The notes under the pieces are model-generated. The model did not search any database, had not been told where the DNA came from, and was given only the letters and a program-made list of their open reading frames with translations. Below are positions 20,410-30,387 of a stretch of DNA of 64,000 nt, in pieces. Each line of letters begins with the position of its first letter. Within the stretch, counting starts at the first letter, position 1. The DNA is from Megalonaias nervosa (taxonomy: Eukaryota; Mollusca; Bivalvia; Unionida; Unionidae): NCBI GenBank assembly GCA_016617855.1, contig JAECUM010001877.1:62001-126000 (forward strand), written 5' to 3'. The translations under genes were made by a program, and so were the position numbers.

Positions 20410-20864
20410 AAGTTAAAAGGCCCTTTTCAGGGCCAATCCCTTGCCTCGAAAAGATATCTATTCTCTCTTGCCTAAATTTTTTAGTCGATTTTTGGTGTGA
20501 TAGATTTATGTTCATAAATCTATGTGTCATATGTCTATGTCTCTGTCTATGCCTCTAACCATGTCTTTAATCATGTCTGTGTCTGTATTTGTCCCTAAAG
20601 TAGCGCATATTCAGGTCATCACCTTGCCACACTGTTCCGCCCGATTGAGGTCAGCCACTTGCAACATTGTTGCCAGTGTCCAGTACCGTGACGTCAATTC
20701 CCATTGACCCTAGACAGGCCCATGTTAAAGTCCCATTTGTCCCCATAGCGCAAACGACCAAATTTAACATAGAAGTCTACGTGACCCTATAAATTTTGAC
20801 CCCACAGTGCAAACAGCCAACTTTAACATTAGACCCAATGCGCCCTATATGGCCCCCACTCACT
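20410..20864 (-). repeat. Right terminal inverted repeat of element A
   Basis: Read on the - strand from 20,864 the sequence begins AGTGAGTGGGGGCCATATAGG. It is similar over about 450 bases to the + strand from 58,072. Shared blocks include AGTACCGTGACGTCA, CCACTTGCNACATTGTT and the hairpin-plus-GAAAAGATATCT block. Inverse orientation and outermost AGT...ACT ends fit Polinton terminal inverted repeats. Confidence 0.7.
20419..20434 (+). terminator. Histone-type 3' stem-loop, copy 2 (near-consensus)
   Basis: GGCCCTTTTCAGGGCC is a perfect 6-bp stem with the loop TTTC, and is flanked on the 5' side by AAAA. It fits the metazoan histone consensus GGYYCTTTTCAGRRCC-like pattern very closely. A purine box CGAAAAGATA follows about 18 bases downstream. 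The same box follows the hairpin at 58,492 in element A'. Confidence 0.7.
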
Positions 20865-21711
20865 TCTTTCAGATGAATTGCAGAGGAGAAGTATGTGGTT
20901 CATAAAATAATGATTCATTTACAATAGATAGAATAATCTGACAATTTTTTTAGAACAATAATGAAAAATAGGACAATAACAACTATTTAGAAACTGTTTT
21001 CTCGAATTTTAGAAAGAAGATACATTGATTAAGATTCATATTATTTAATACTGCAAGTACTGAAATACGTTATAATAAATGACGCATTTCAGCATGTTGC
21101 ACTTACGTATTTATCACTATCATCCACAGTTATGTTTGAAAATCTAATCGCAAATTCCTGGCCTAAATACTATATCACAATTAAACAACATCGACATTGC
21201 CTACATCCTATTCCGGTTTATAGCTTGCGCCCATCCTATTTCGGTAAACCACTTTCGCTTAATGTAAAGTAAATAACACTTCATGTCTGTCAAATATCCT
21301 ACTTTCACAGCTTCATAAATCTGTGACACTGCAGTTGTCCTATAAAGTCCCATTTCATCCGTTAAAGTTTATCTTGTGTTTTGCTGGTCTGCCAGAAATG
21401 TGTAATGTTGACTATTACAATTGGTTTACCTTCTGCTCTCATCTCCACTATACGTCTTGCAGCTAACTTTTATCAGGAAGAGTGATATCATTTTCTCAGT
21501 CTACTACTGTTCCATTTCATCTGGCACCTCGTTATAAACCCTCCTGATAAGCTGTAGATATAAGAGCTTTTGAAAATGACATTTTCTTTTATTTTAACGC
21601 ACGTTATTTCCTTAATGGAATTCTCAGAGTCGCTCTTCCAAGCTGACTTTTTTCATGACTCAATACATTCTTCTAATTCTGTTAAATTTGTCTCTTTTTT
21701 TCTTTTTATCC

Positions 21712-21868
21712 GAGATTGGAAGCCTCTTCTCAACACTGTGATTAGCCCGTTAAGTTGGAAGCCTTCGTTCAACACTGTGATTAACCGTAAAGTTGGAAGC
21801 CTTCTTTCAACATTGTAATTAGCCATAAAGTTGGAAGCCTTCGCTCAATATTGTGATTAGCCTGTAAT
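21712..21868 (+). repeat. Tandem repeat, about 38-bp unit, four copies
   Basis: A unit built on GTTGGAAGCCTTC, then TCAACACTGTGATTAGCC, is repeated four times with small differences. Confidence 0.85.
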
Positions 21869-22094
21869 ATTAGGCATTGATAAACGGAAATTTCATTTCC
21901 ATTTTTTTAAAACAAAATCAAGAAAAGCGTCTAAAAATAAAAGGTAACATAATTGTTTACTCTATCACAGATAAACTTTCCATTCGTTGGAACAGAATAA
22001 TCCCAAATGTATCTAAATAGATATTATACTGTCAAGAAATGCCCTAATGCAATAGGCTGTACGGTTGATATATGCTTTTCATATTAGTCAGCTT

Positions 22095-22600
22095 GAGCTG
22101 GCTTAGTGTTTTCTACATACTGCTTGACCATTGAAGTATTAATAGTACTCTTAACAAATTATTTGACCATTGAAGTAACAGTACATTCCAAATAACGGAT
22201 TTGTCAACCATAGAAATTACAGTAATACTGGGTATCGGACTATTTGGACATTGAAGCAATAGTGGTACTGGTTACCAAATTATTTGACCATTGAAAAAAC
22301 AGTAGGATCTGAAAAACATATTGCTTGAACACTGAAGTGACAGTGGTTCTAGCTAATAGGGTTATTTTAGCACTGCAGTAAAATGAGTACTGATTAACCA
22401 TTATCTGACATTGGAAGTAACAGTAGAGAGATCAAAAAACATTGTTTGACACTGAAGTAACAGTAGTAATGGTAACAGATTATTGACCATCGAAGTAATA
22501 GTTGTACTAGTTAACAAGTCTTTGACCATTGAACTAACAGCAGTAGAGAATAACATTTTTTGGCCATTGATGTCCCAGTAGAACTGGTTAAGAGTTATTG
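22095..22600 (+). repeat. Degenerate minisatellite, about 40-bp unit, about 12 copies
   Basis: Units share TTTGACCATTGAAGTAACAG and an ACTGGTTAACA block. Copies vary in length and sequence, so the array is old. Confidence 0.8.
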
Positions 22601-22827
22601 TTTAACTTACATTATATAATAAAAACATTAATTAAAGGCTGAGTGTATGAACTATACAATTCAGATAGTATATTACTTTTAAGAATTGTATAGAGTAACG
22701 ACTAGAAATCACCGATTTGAAAATTATATTGTAACAGAAGACCAGACAAATATCCAGGCTTTTATTCCTTTAAGCGCTTCGGCATCATCTCATCTTCCTT
22801 TCACTCCTTCAAGCGCATTCTCATCAT

Positions 22828-22830
<3 letters not shown>

Positions 22831-22908
<78 letters not shown>
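22831..22908 (+). repeat. (AT)n microsatellite
   Basis: About 39 uninterrupted AT dinucleotides. Confidence 0.97.
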
Positions 22909-22911
<3 letters not shown>

Positions 22912-23514
22912 AGGATGCACTCATTTAAAACGGTTTATGGTATATTTTAAAGTCTGGAACGTGGAGATTAGAATATAAGTCATGAAAAGTACATTTCACA
23001 TTTCGCTGAATATAAAAACCCCTCATGTTCCATTTCCATTAAAGGAATTTTCGTGATTATTATACGAGCTTTGAAAATCATATGTATAATGACAGGACAT
23101 AATGAAGTAAATACAGTCTCTTGCAGTTAGAGTTGTCAAGGGATTTCATGTTCAGGGACGAATTCATCAACTGCAACGAATGCATTGTTAGAGATATTAA
23201 TACGATTAATGCAAAATCGTTCACATTCGAAGTTTTACGGGAGTGAAAGTGATTTTGAATGTAGAAACTAATAAGAATAAAGATATATAGATTCTTAAGT
23301 ATCAGATAAATGTGTTACTTGTCCTTAATATTGCAATATTTTTAAGTCAAGCTCCCATTACATTAATTTCAGAAATTTACAAGAAATGTCACAAATATGA
23401 TATGCATAGTTTGTTGTAATTCTGAAGACCATGAAAACATAATTGTATGAAACTTACGTGATTTCAACGATAACTTATTCGTTATGCAATATCTTGGATA
23501 TTATGACTGTTTTG

Positions 23515-23740
23515 TATAATGCCAAGTCATATTTTAGATAATGACAAGTCATATTTTATATAATAACAGGTCATATTTATATAATATCAAGTCATATTTT
23601 ATATACTAATAAGTCATATTTCAGATAATAACATGTCATATTTATGACAATAACAATTCATTTTTTATATAATAACAAGTCATATTGTAGAAAATAATTA
23701 GTGATATTTTACACAATAGATAGTCATATTTACCCATATT
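23515..23740 (+). repeat. AT-rich tandem repeat, about 24-bp unit, about 9 copies
   Basis: Units share AAGTCATATTTTATATAAT with changes at the third and later positions. Confidence 0.8.
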
Positions 23741-24596
23741 TAGTTTTGTTTTGTTTTCAACCCGTCGTTAATGTCAGGGGTAAACTCGAGTATTTGCTAT
23801 GACAAAAGAGGTGTTGGTGTGTACTAGATTGCTAAGACGTCATATTCACTTGAACTCTGTTTTTATTCATCCAGCCAAATTACAGCTTTCATACTGCTGA
23901 AGTGAGAAATAATTCTGAACATATACTTGCTATGGACAACTTTCTCTAGCATTAATGCAGTTTTGTACATGATAGAGTACATATATAAGTGGAAATGGAA
24001 ATTCAAAGGTCAGCAGATGATTTCCGTAATGATCAGGCTGGATCCTAAAACGTGATGTGAAGTGCCCCTTTTAATCTAGTATATGATAGGATGGTCCAGA
24101 AGCTTACGGCAGGACTAGTGAAGTGCAGAACCCTTATAGATAAGTAGATTATGTACTATCGAAGTATCAAATAGAACAGTAATTACATCATTTTAAAGGG
24201 AGTGGAAATAACTCAGAACTTTACAGAAGATTCAAGGCTGCGATATGACTGGTACTCGTGATCTAACATACGGATTATATAAGTGAGGTCTTCTTGATAA
24301 ATGACTCATTTCTTTTGATAACAGTCTGAATATTTAAAACGATCAAAAGATAACCAGTTGCCAAGGTGATCTAAATTGGATAACATTCCAACATAGATAT
24401 ATCAGGTAGAGTATCTCATTTCATATGCTTTGATTCCTGAGATTTGCTTGCGTCCAGTTTCACATGCTTTGATAGGTTAGTTTGACATAACACATTTCTG
24501 GCTGTTACTAAGTTATCTGCAGTTGTTAAGAGAGTTGGGAGGCTATGAAGTGTATAGGTCTATAGCCTATGTGCATGGATCAGTTGTTTTCTGTGA

Positions 24597-24817
24597 TAGT
24601 TCATTTAGCACAGCATTGAGAATTTTATCCTATCTGTAGCACAGTCAATTTTCAGGTCAGCGTCATTAAATGTAGCTAACAGTATATAATTTGTTTCACA
24701 CGAAGTATTTAAAACTAGTTAGGTAGCTTTAGCAACATTTAATGGCTCTGACCTGAAAATGTACTGAGCTAGGCCTGCATATAGGATAAAATTGACCATG
24801 CTGTGTGGAACGAACTA
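24597..24817. repeat. Foldback (MITE-like) element, 84-bp arms
   Basis: 24,597-24,680 and 24,729-24,817 are imperfect inverted copies. Shared blocks are CACAGCAT, ATTTTATCCTAT, TTTTCAGGTCAG and ATTAAATG. The spacer is about 48 bases. A non-autonomous DNA transposon or decayed hairpin element is the likeliest origin. Confidence 0.7.
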
Positions 24818-24841
24818 GCATAATACCAAAGAGCTCGACAT

Positions 24842-24843
<2 letters not shown>

Positions 24844-24893
<50 letters not shown>

Positions 24894-24904
24894 TCTCTCT
24901 CTCT
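24844..24904 (+). repeat. (GT)n(CT)n microsatellite
   Basis: About 24 GT units followed by six CT units. Confidence 0.97.
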
Positions 24905-25184
24905 CGAAATGTTTTTTGTATGGTGCGTTCTCAAAGATGGATTGACCTTAAGTTACTATGTTGTTATTATATGTTTGTTGTTGTTGTTTGATTTTAGAAC
25001 AACTACGTCAGGCACAGCAGAAGACAACAAGGGTTTCTGTTTTTAAAAGTAGTTCTGAGCGCGTGGACAACTTGACTGAGACGATGACTAGACTGAGATA
25101 CGAAAAGTAAGGTTTGCAAAACAGATAGATTTCTCTGTCGCATGGGGGAGAAAAAGTGAACTATAGGCGCGAAAGTAATAAAAC

Positions 25185-27885
25185 TAACAATAATAATAAT
25201 AATAATGACGACTTTGTATAGCGCCTAATCTTTAGAAGTTCTAAGCGCTTTACAACATTTGACAACACTTAAAAAACATAATCATATGATTACAAAAATA
25301 AAAACAAACACCACGAAATTAGAAAACAGAAAACATGCTGTAAATATTTAAGGTAAGGAAACATTAGGTCTTTAAGTCTGTTCTTGCAGTAGAAATAGGT
25401 GAGTTTTAAGAGCGCTCTTGAATGAGATCACTGTGTCTTTGTGTCTAAGTTCAGTGGGCAATTCGTTACACGTTGCTGGGCCCTGGTATGCAAAAGAACG
25501 TTGTCCATATGATTTCATTTTCATAGTGGGAATACTGAGAATACGAGTGTCAGAAGAGGAGCGTAAGTATCTTGCTGGTGTGTACACATGGGTGAGGTCA
25601 GATAGGTATGTTGGACTGGAGCCCGTCAGTGAAACGTAGCACAGAGAACAAATTTTGTGTTCAATTCTGGATCGAATGGATAGCCAGTGTAGGGTACAGA
25701 GCCGGGGGGGGGGGAAGGCGTGCTCTGATCGTATTCTAAGGATGATCAGAGAAGCTGTGTTTTGAACTTTTTGAAGTTTCTGGAGTAGATATTGAGACGA
25801 ACCAGACAGAATTGAGTTACAAAAGTCCAGTCTTGAAAGTACTAAGGAACACACAAGTGTTTTAGTGGCATCAACTGAAAGATACTTGCGAATGGAGCTG
25901 ATGCGTCTCAGCTCAAGATATGCAGCCTTGCATATGTTCATGACATGTTGGTGCAGTGAGAGAGTACTGTCGAGAGTAACACCTAGGTTTCGTACTGACT
26001 ATGTGAATTTAATGTTGGTGTTGCTGATATTTATTGTCTGAGGTAAAGGATGTGAATGAGAAAGTCTTTGTGTTGTAATCAGAATGGCTTCAGTTTTATC
26101 ATCATTCATCTGCAGCTTGTTGCATGTCATTCATGATTTCATATCAGAAATGCACCTCTCTACGCCTTGGATGGTAGCTTCAACTTCAGTTGGGTGGCTA
26201 GATTTGTATATTTGGGTGTCATCAGCATACAATTGGTGAGGCACTGGATGATGATCTATGACACTTGAGAGTGGCTGAGTGTATAGAATGAAGAGAACAG
26301 GTCCAAGAACAGACGCCTGTGGAACACCACAACATAGATCAACTGGGCTGGAGTGTTTTCCATATTGTTACGTATTGGCTCGTTCAAAAGGAACAAAAGA
26401 AAAGAGTAAAGACAACAAGCTTTGTAAATTTTAACAAAAATAATTTATTTCCCTAGAAAACACAGTGAAAAGGTGAAAATATAAAATAGGACTTACGGTT
26501 TGTGAAGAAAATCCAAACATTTATCCTAGTACTAAAAATGTACAAGTCCTGTCACTAAATAATTTTAACTGAATCCAGATTCGAATCTTGATGACGTTCC
26601 AAGATGGAGGACGATGACGTCAGATGAAGTCTTTACACAAATGTCCTGAATTTCACGTTGAACCACAATTTATACTGTACTGTTCCAATTTAGAATGAAT
26701 TTCACTGAATGTTTTTGTCCTAAACCACTTGTGTAGTTCTCCAGGGAAAAATAAATTATTATTTAAAAAGTAGATGAACTCCTATAGCTGTCATCTATAA
26801 CAAGACAGATCTCGAGCTCTACAGATGTAAAGAAAATTAAACTCATTCCAGCACAAGAAAAATAATACCTTCTTCTCAAGGTATGAGAACGATTCTGACT
26901 ATTTCATAGGGATCTATATGTTTAAAAACTGACCTAAGACGTCATTTCATGCACACGCACGAAGAACGCGTGGTTATTTAATCATCTAACAATCGCAGTA
27001 CAAGATGTAAACACGTATAATTAGAAATGACCTCGGCCACAACCAATCGTTTACGCCGATTGTTTATCCAGTCGGCAATCTAAAATAATATTTACGCAAG
27101 CCGAGAGTCATATTTACGTTCTAAATAAACACGATGTTTCTTTCAAAAATTATCAGATCCTGTGAACATAATCATCATGATAATAATATACAAAGATACA
27201 AAAATGAAAGAAAAAGAATTCAAATTTTAACACACAAGTAATTAAACTACATGGTCGTAACAATTTGCGGACACAAGTTGTGTCCTGTTGACCAAGTAGG
27301 ACTTGAACCATAGTAAGGCTGTATCGTGAATGCCAAATACATGCTGGAGACGGTGAAGTAATATATCATGGTCTATTGTGTCAAATGCTGCAGACAAGTC
27401 AAGGAGAGTGAGGACTGTAATCTTTCCGCTATCCAAAGCAGAGAGAAGGTCATTAACTACTTTCAGAAGAGTAGTTTCAGTACTGTGGCAAGGGCGATAT
27501 GCAGACTGTACATTGCTGAAAAGACTGTTTGAATTCAGATGAGATACAAGTTGGGATAGAACAACTTTTTCTAAGATTTTTGACATGAATGGGAGATTAG
27601 AAACTGGTCGGTAGTTCTTTAAATCATTATGGTCGAGTGTTGGTTTCTTCATCAGAGGCTTTACAATGGCAGTTTTGAAAAATGATGGGAATTCCCCAGA
27701 TGAGAGAGAGGTATTAATAACATAAGTTAGTGAAAGCAATATTGGATCTAAGCACTCAAGCAACAGTGATGTCGGAATCGGATCAAGTTCACATGACTTT
27801 GGTGCACTCTTCATCATGATTGTACATACTAAATCCATAGAGACAGGTTCAAATGCTGCTAACGGTTGCCGCTGAAATTCTGTTT
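25185..27885 (-). pseudogene. Non-LTR retrotransposon (CR1/L2-like) reverse transcriptase, 5' truncated, split by solo LTR
   Basis: On the - strand 27,838-27,242 holds the reverse transcriptase start (SCELDPIPTSLLLECLDP, KNYRPVSNLPFMSKILEKVV, LDLSAAFDTIDHDILLHRL with the first catalytic Asp). After the LTR, near 26,220, the YADDTQIY catalytic box is read, and 25,941-25,372 gives the thumb and C-terminal part (SLVLSRLDFCNSILSG; LHWLSIRSRIEHKICSL; SFKSALKTHLFLL). A 3' untranslated stretch ends with a TTATTA-type microsatellite near 25,190, usual for this class. The N terminus ends near 27,885, shortly before element B. Confidence 0.85.
26366..27262 (-). repeat. Solo LTR of the gypsy family inside the LINE
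   Basis: It starts TGTTACGTATTGGCTCG and ends GGTCGTAACA. Flanking tetramers are ATAT (left) and ATTT (right), a target duplication with one difference. Discounting one tetramer keeps the LINE frame across the insertion. It is the same subfamily as the truncated LTR at 53,757. Confidence 0.88.
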
Positions 27886-27961
27886 TTGTTTATATCAATG
27901 CATGCATAATTCATAATCCATACATGTATACATATGTATATGTATGTATATTTATACATGT
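27885..27961. other. Short AT-rich stretch between LINE and element B
   Basis: The sequence is a TATG/TACA-rich simple repeat (ATACATGTATACATATGTAT). It contains no gene. Confidence 0.7.
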
Positions 27962-28200
27962 AGCAGCAGAGAGGGTGGACAGACCATTTGCCTGAGACCT
28001 TATTTACGAAAAATAAAGCTTCGTACGAAAATGAAATCTCAACGTCAATAACGTTAACCAGCACCTCTAACTTTGCCTCGTAGGAAACCCTGTTGTATTA
28101 GCTTGCTATGTTACTGCGATGACGATTTTGTATTTCATCGCTACGTGGCCGCGTTTACGTGTTGGTCACTTTTGTTGGTCGCACCCTCTCTGCTGCTGTG
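27962..28200 (+). repeat. Left terminal inverted repeat of element B, bounded by a 16-bp palindromic pair
   Basis: AGCAGCAGAGAGGGTG at its start is mirrored by CACCCTCTCTGCTGCT at 28,185-28,200. Blocks such as AACGTTAACCAGCACCTCTAAC and GATGACGATTTTG... have counterparts in the inverted right terminus (CACCTCTAAC versus AACCTCTAAC; ATGACGTATTTTT). So the TIR itself is a pseudo-palindrome. Short frames inside it are not taken as genes. Confidence 0.75.
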
Positions 28201-28266
28201 GTTTTTATCCAAATATTGTATCAAGTCCGTTACGATATCTCGACCTCGGATCATGTAAATTTATTG

Positions 28267-28869
28267 TTATAAAACCAAACGGAGTAGCTTGTGCTTTTGA
28301 AAAAAGTGTTTGAACTTAATCATATCCATGTCCCCTGAACACCAAGTATAATAAATATTTTGCAGCGTATGATTATCAACTCCGTTAAACACAACTAAAA
28401 TATTACAGTTATCTCTGATCACTTTTGGAATTTGTGCATAACGCTGTGTAACATAAATCACGTCTGTGTTTTTATGTCTACCTCGAGAAAATATCCTAGC
28501 TGGATTTGATTGTTTGTCCAGCATAACATCATCGTATACTACTAAATTATTAATACTTCCATCAAGATCATCTACAGATGGCGCTTCATCAACATCAGTG
28601 ATAAAATCAATAACGTCACTGTCTTCATTTAACGATTTTGCATTTTCATTAAAATCTTTAAGTATTTCATAGCATCGCTGATCATCTACAGATGGTGCTA
28701 CTAAATATAATTTATCCCACTTCAGCCATCTCATTATCAGATTAAGCAAAAATTGCGTCTTCCCACTTCCAGATGGACCTATTATTATCATTCTGATAGA
28801 ATTCGGTAGCGCTGGGTGATGCTTTACTGGTTCTTGTTTTCGTGTCGCAGAAAAGTCAATTATATCCAT
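28267..28869 (-). CDS. A32-type packaging ATPase of element B, intact, 200 aa
   Basis: This motor is expected to pump the genome into capsids. Walker A is GPSGSGKT (residues 31-38) after the strand IRMIII. Walker B is the hydrophobic strand NNLVVYDDVM near residue 110. A DVIYVTQRYAQIPKVIRDN segment follows, corresponding to the sensor region of the FtsK/HerA family. The length of 200 residues suits the short Polinton and virophage forms. It is uninterrupted. Its ATG lies 12 bases from the ATG of the divergent phospholipase-like gene, so both probably share a promoter. It is the first minus-strand gene next to the left terminal repeat. Confidence 0.92.
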   Translation of the reverse strand: MDIIDFSATRKQEPVKHHPALPNSIRMIIIGPSGSGKTQFLLNLIMRWLKWDKLYLVAPSVDDQRCYEILKDFNENAKSLNEDSDVIDFITDVDEAPSVDDLDGSINNLVVYDDVMLDKQSNPARIFSRGRHKNTDVIYVTQRYAQIPKVIRDNCNILVVFNGVDNHTLQNIYYTWCSGDMDMIKFKHFFQKHKLLRLVL

Positions 28870-28881
28870 ATAATAAATAAT
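28870..28881. promoter_or_regulatory. Twelve-base divergent start region between ATPase and PLA2-like gene
   Basis: The interval is TATAATAAATAA. It is AT-only and is all that separates the two start codons. The true promoters must overlap the coding regions, or the ATGs chosen are not the only ones used. Confidence 0.35.
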
Positions 28882-29382
28882 ATGAATCTATATTGTGTTC
28901 GATGCAGGGCAGCCACGTCCACCACTGGATTAACAACGATAATAACAAAAAATAAAAAGCGTGCACTGACAGGTAAGTGTGAAAAGTGTGGCACAAAAAA
29001 ATATAAATTTCTTTCAAGTACAGCGACGGGAGGTGATATAACCGCTTCGTTGGGAAAATTACCAGGATTACCGTGGGCGAAATATCCCGGGGAAAAACAC
29101 TTACCGGGTTATAATTATTGTGGGCCAGGAACTCGTTTAGATATTCGTCTTGACAATCAAGATCAACCTCGGCCTGGTGAATATCCCGTAAATGGAATCG
29201 ATCAAGCATGTTACGTTCACGATATTGCTTATCGAGATAAAGATTTACAACAACGACATCTCGCTGATGTGAATTTAATTCATGACATAAATAATGTAGA
29301 AAATAAATCACTTCGAGAAAAATTAGCTGCTTTCTTAGTAAAAACTGGTATGAAAGGCAAAATAATGTTAGGGGCTGGGTAA
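28882..29382 (+). CDS. Zinc ribbon (DUF5679-like) fused to phospholipase A2-like domain, 166 aa, intact
   Basis: Residues 1-45 form a zinc ribbon with CVRC (Cys5, Cys8) and CEKC (Cys33, Cys36), and the middle TIITKNKKRALTGKC, as in DUF5679 proteins. Residues 70-135 match the phospholipase A2 fold used by parvovirus VP1: calcium loop YCGPGT (79-84) and catalytic CYVHDIAYRD with His113-Asp114. In parvoviruses this enzyme breaches the endosomal membrane during entry; here that is inferred. The C terminus is helical and basic and ends with a Gly-rich tail. There is no signal peptide. The start ATG is next to the divergent ATPase gene, and integrase follows 20 bases after the stop. Confidence 0.85.
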   Translation: MNLYCVRCRAATSTTGLTTIITKNKKRALTGKCEKCGTKKYKFLSSTATGGDITASLGKLPGLPWAKYPGEKHLPGYNYCGPGTRLDIRLDNQDQPRPGEYPVNGIDQACYVHDIAYRDKDLQQRHLADVNLIHDINNVENKSLREKLAAFLVKTGMKGKIMLGAG

Positions 29383-29402
29383 TTAATTATATGATTATTA
29401 TA

Positions 29403-30387
29403 ATGGAGTCCATTTATTATTCCCCGAGAGGATATTGGAAGGGCAAAGCAGCGATTAGTAAACTTGCTGAAGCTGCAAAAGTCTCACGTGCTGTTGCTGC
29501 AGCGTGGTTAGCATGACAGGCAATATGGCAAATCTATCTACGTCCACCTAAAAGAATTCAGTACGCGTATTTTGATGTCAGCGTCCCCAATGAGGTTCAT
29601 CAAGCAGATATTTTATTTTTACCGCACGATACTATTAAAACACGTGGGCATCAATCATGCACATACAAATACGCGTTAACTGTCGTTGATGTTGCAAGTA
29701 GATATAAAGAAGCGGAGTCACTATCAACAAAGACAGCAACTGAAGTTGCATCTGCGTTTGAACAAATTTATCAACGAGGATCCGGACCACAAGGTGGTCT
29801 ACGATGGCCACAGTTGCTACAAGTTGATCCTGGCAAAGAATTTCTCGGTGCAGTATCGTCGTTGATGAAGCAACATAATGTCAAAATCAGACGAGGACAT
29901 ACCGCAATTCATCGTGATCAGGCAATAGTTGAACAATTTAATCGAACACTCGCTGAGCGGTTATTTGGATACCAGTATGCGAAGGAAATAACTCAGGCAG
30001 ATACAAGATCTCGCGAATGGGTTGCTAGATTACCAGGTGTGATAGCTGCGTTAAATAATGAAATTACTCCTGCAACTTCTATGAAACCCACCGTCGCGAT
30101 CACAAAAAATATATCCTGTACAACGACGTGATTTTTCAAAACAGCCAGTGTTAGGAACTGTGACTATCAGATATTTATATGAACCCGGTGAACTCGAAGG
30201 GGGTAGAAAAAGAGCAACTAATTCCATCTGGAGTGTGACCACACATAAAATTTCCAGCGTGGTTAGATCCACAGGTAGACCTGCAATCTACAGACTGGAT
30301 TCAACTGCTCCTCAACTTGGATTTGTACGTGAACAGTTACAAGTAATTCCTGAAGACACACAATTACCACCGCGGTCACTTCTGTAG
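29403..30387 (+). pseudogene. Retroviral-type integrase of element B, one stop and one frameshift
   Basis: The frame starts at ATG 29,403 (MESIYYSPRGYWKG) with a helical N-terminal part. A TGA at 29,515-29,517 interrupts it just before QAIWQIYLRPPKR. The catalytic core then shows the first Asp in NEVHQADILFLPHD, strand YALTVVDVASRYKEAE, the second Asp in LLQVDPGKEFLG, and the Glu in QAIVEQFNRTLAERLF. A frameshift in an A-run near 30,107 moves the C-terminal beta-rich domain (VTIRYLYEPGELEGG, ending VIPEDTQLPPRSLL) to the next frame. This DDE integrase type, without chromodomain, differs from that of element A. Confidence 0.9.

Larger units (their letters stand above)
1..20864 (+). mobile_element. 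Element A: Polinton/adintovirus-like provirus, left end outside window
   Basis: All recognisable genes from the window start to about 20.4 kb lie on the + strand and form the Polinton set: family-B DNA polymerase, packaging ATPase, integrase with chromodomain, minor and major capsid proteins. The right end is placed near 20,864 because 20,410-20,864 is similar, in inverse orientation, to 58,072-58,540, which is read as the left end of a second copy. Both ends begin with AGT followed by a TGGGG run and a TATAGG box. Nearly every large gene has stops or frameshifts, so the copy is dead. Two retrotransposon insertions account for about 7 kb. The left end lies outside the window. Confidence 0.85.
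20865..25170. other. Non-coding intergenic DNA with tandem repeats
   Basis: No frame longer than about 80 codons looks like protein, apart from repeat-encoded ones. The stretch holds several minisatellites and microsatellites, listed separately, and a foldback element. The remaining AT-rich sequence shows no recognisable gene. Confidence 0.8.

Noticed and set aside
19986..20530. Minus-strand frames rich in Phe, Leu and Ser that look like membrane proteins
   Set aside because: They are the complement of Lys/Glu coiled-coil codons on the + strand.
22686..22910. Open frame with a long Ile-Tyr run
   Set aside because: It is the (AT)n microsatellite translated; the same holds for frames at 49,714-50,241 and 49,954-50,220.
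24843..25046. Open frame starting with Cys-Val repeats
   Set aside because: It is the (GT)n microsatellite translated.
28073..28313. Cys/Trp-rich frames in the left terminal repeat of element B
   Set aside because: They span the inverted repeat and have no matching counterpart or motif.
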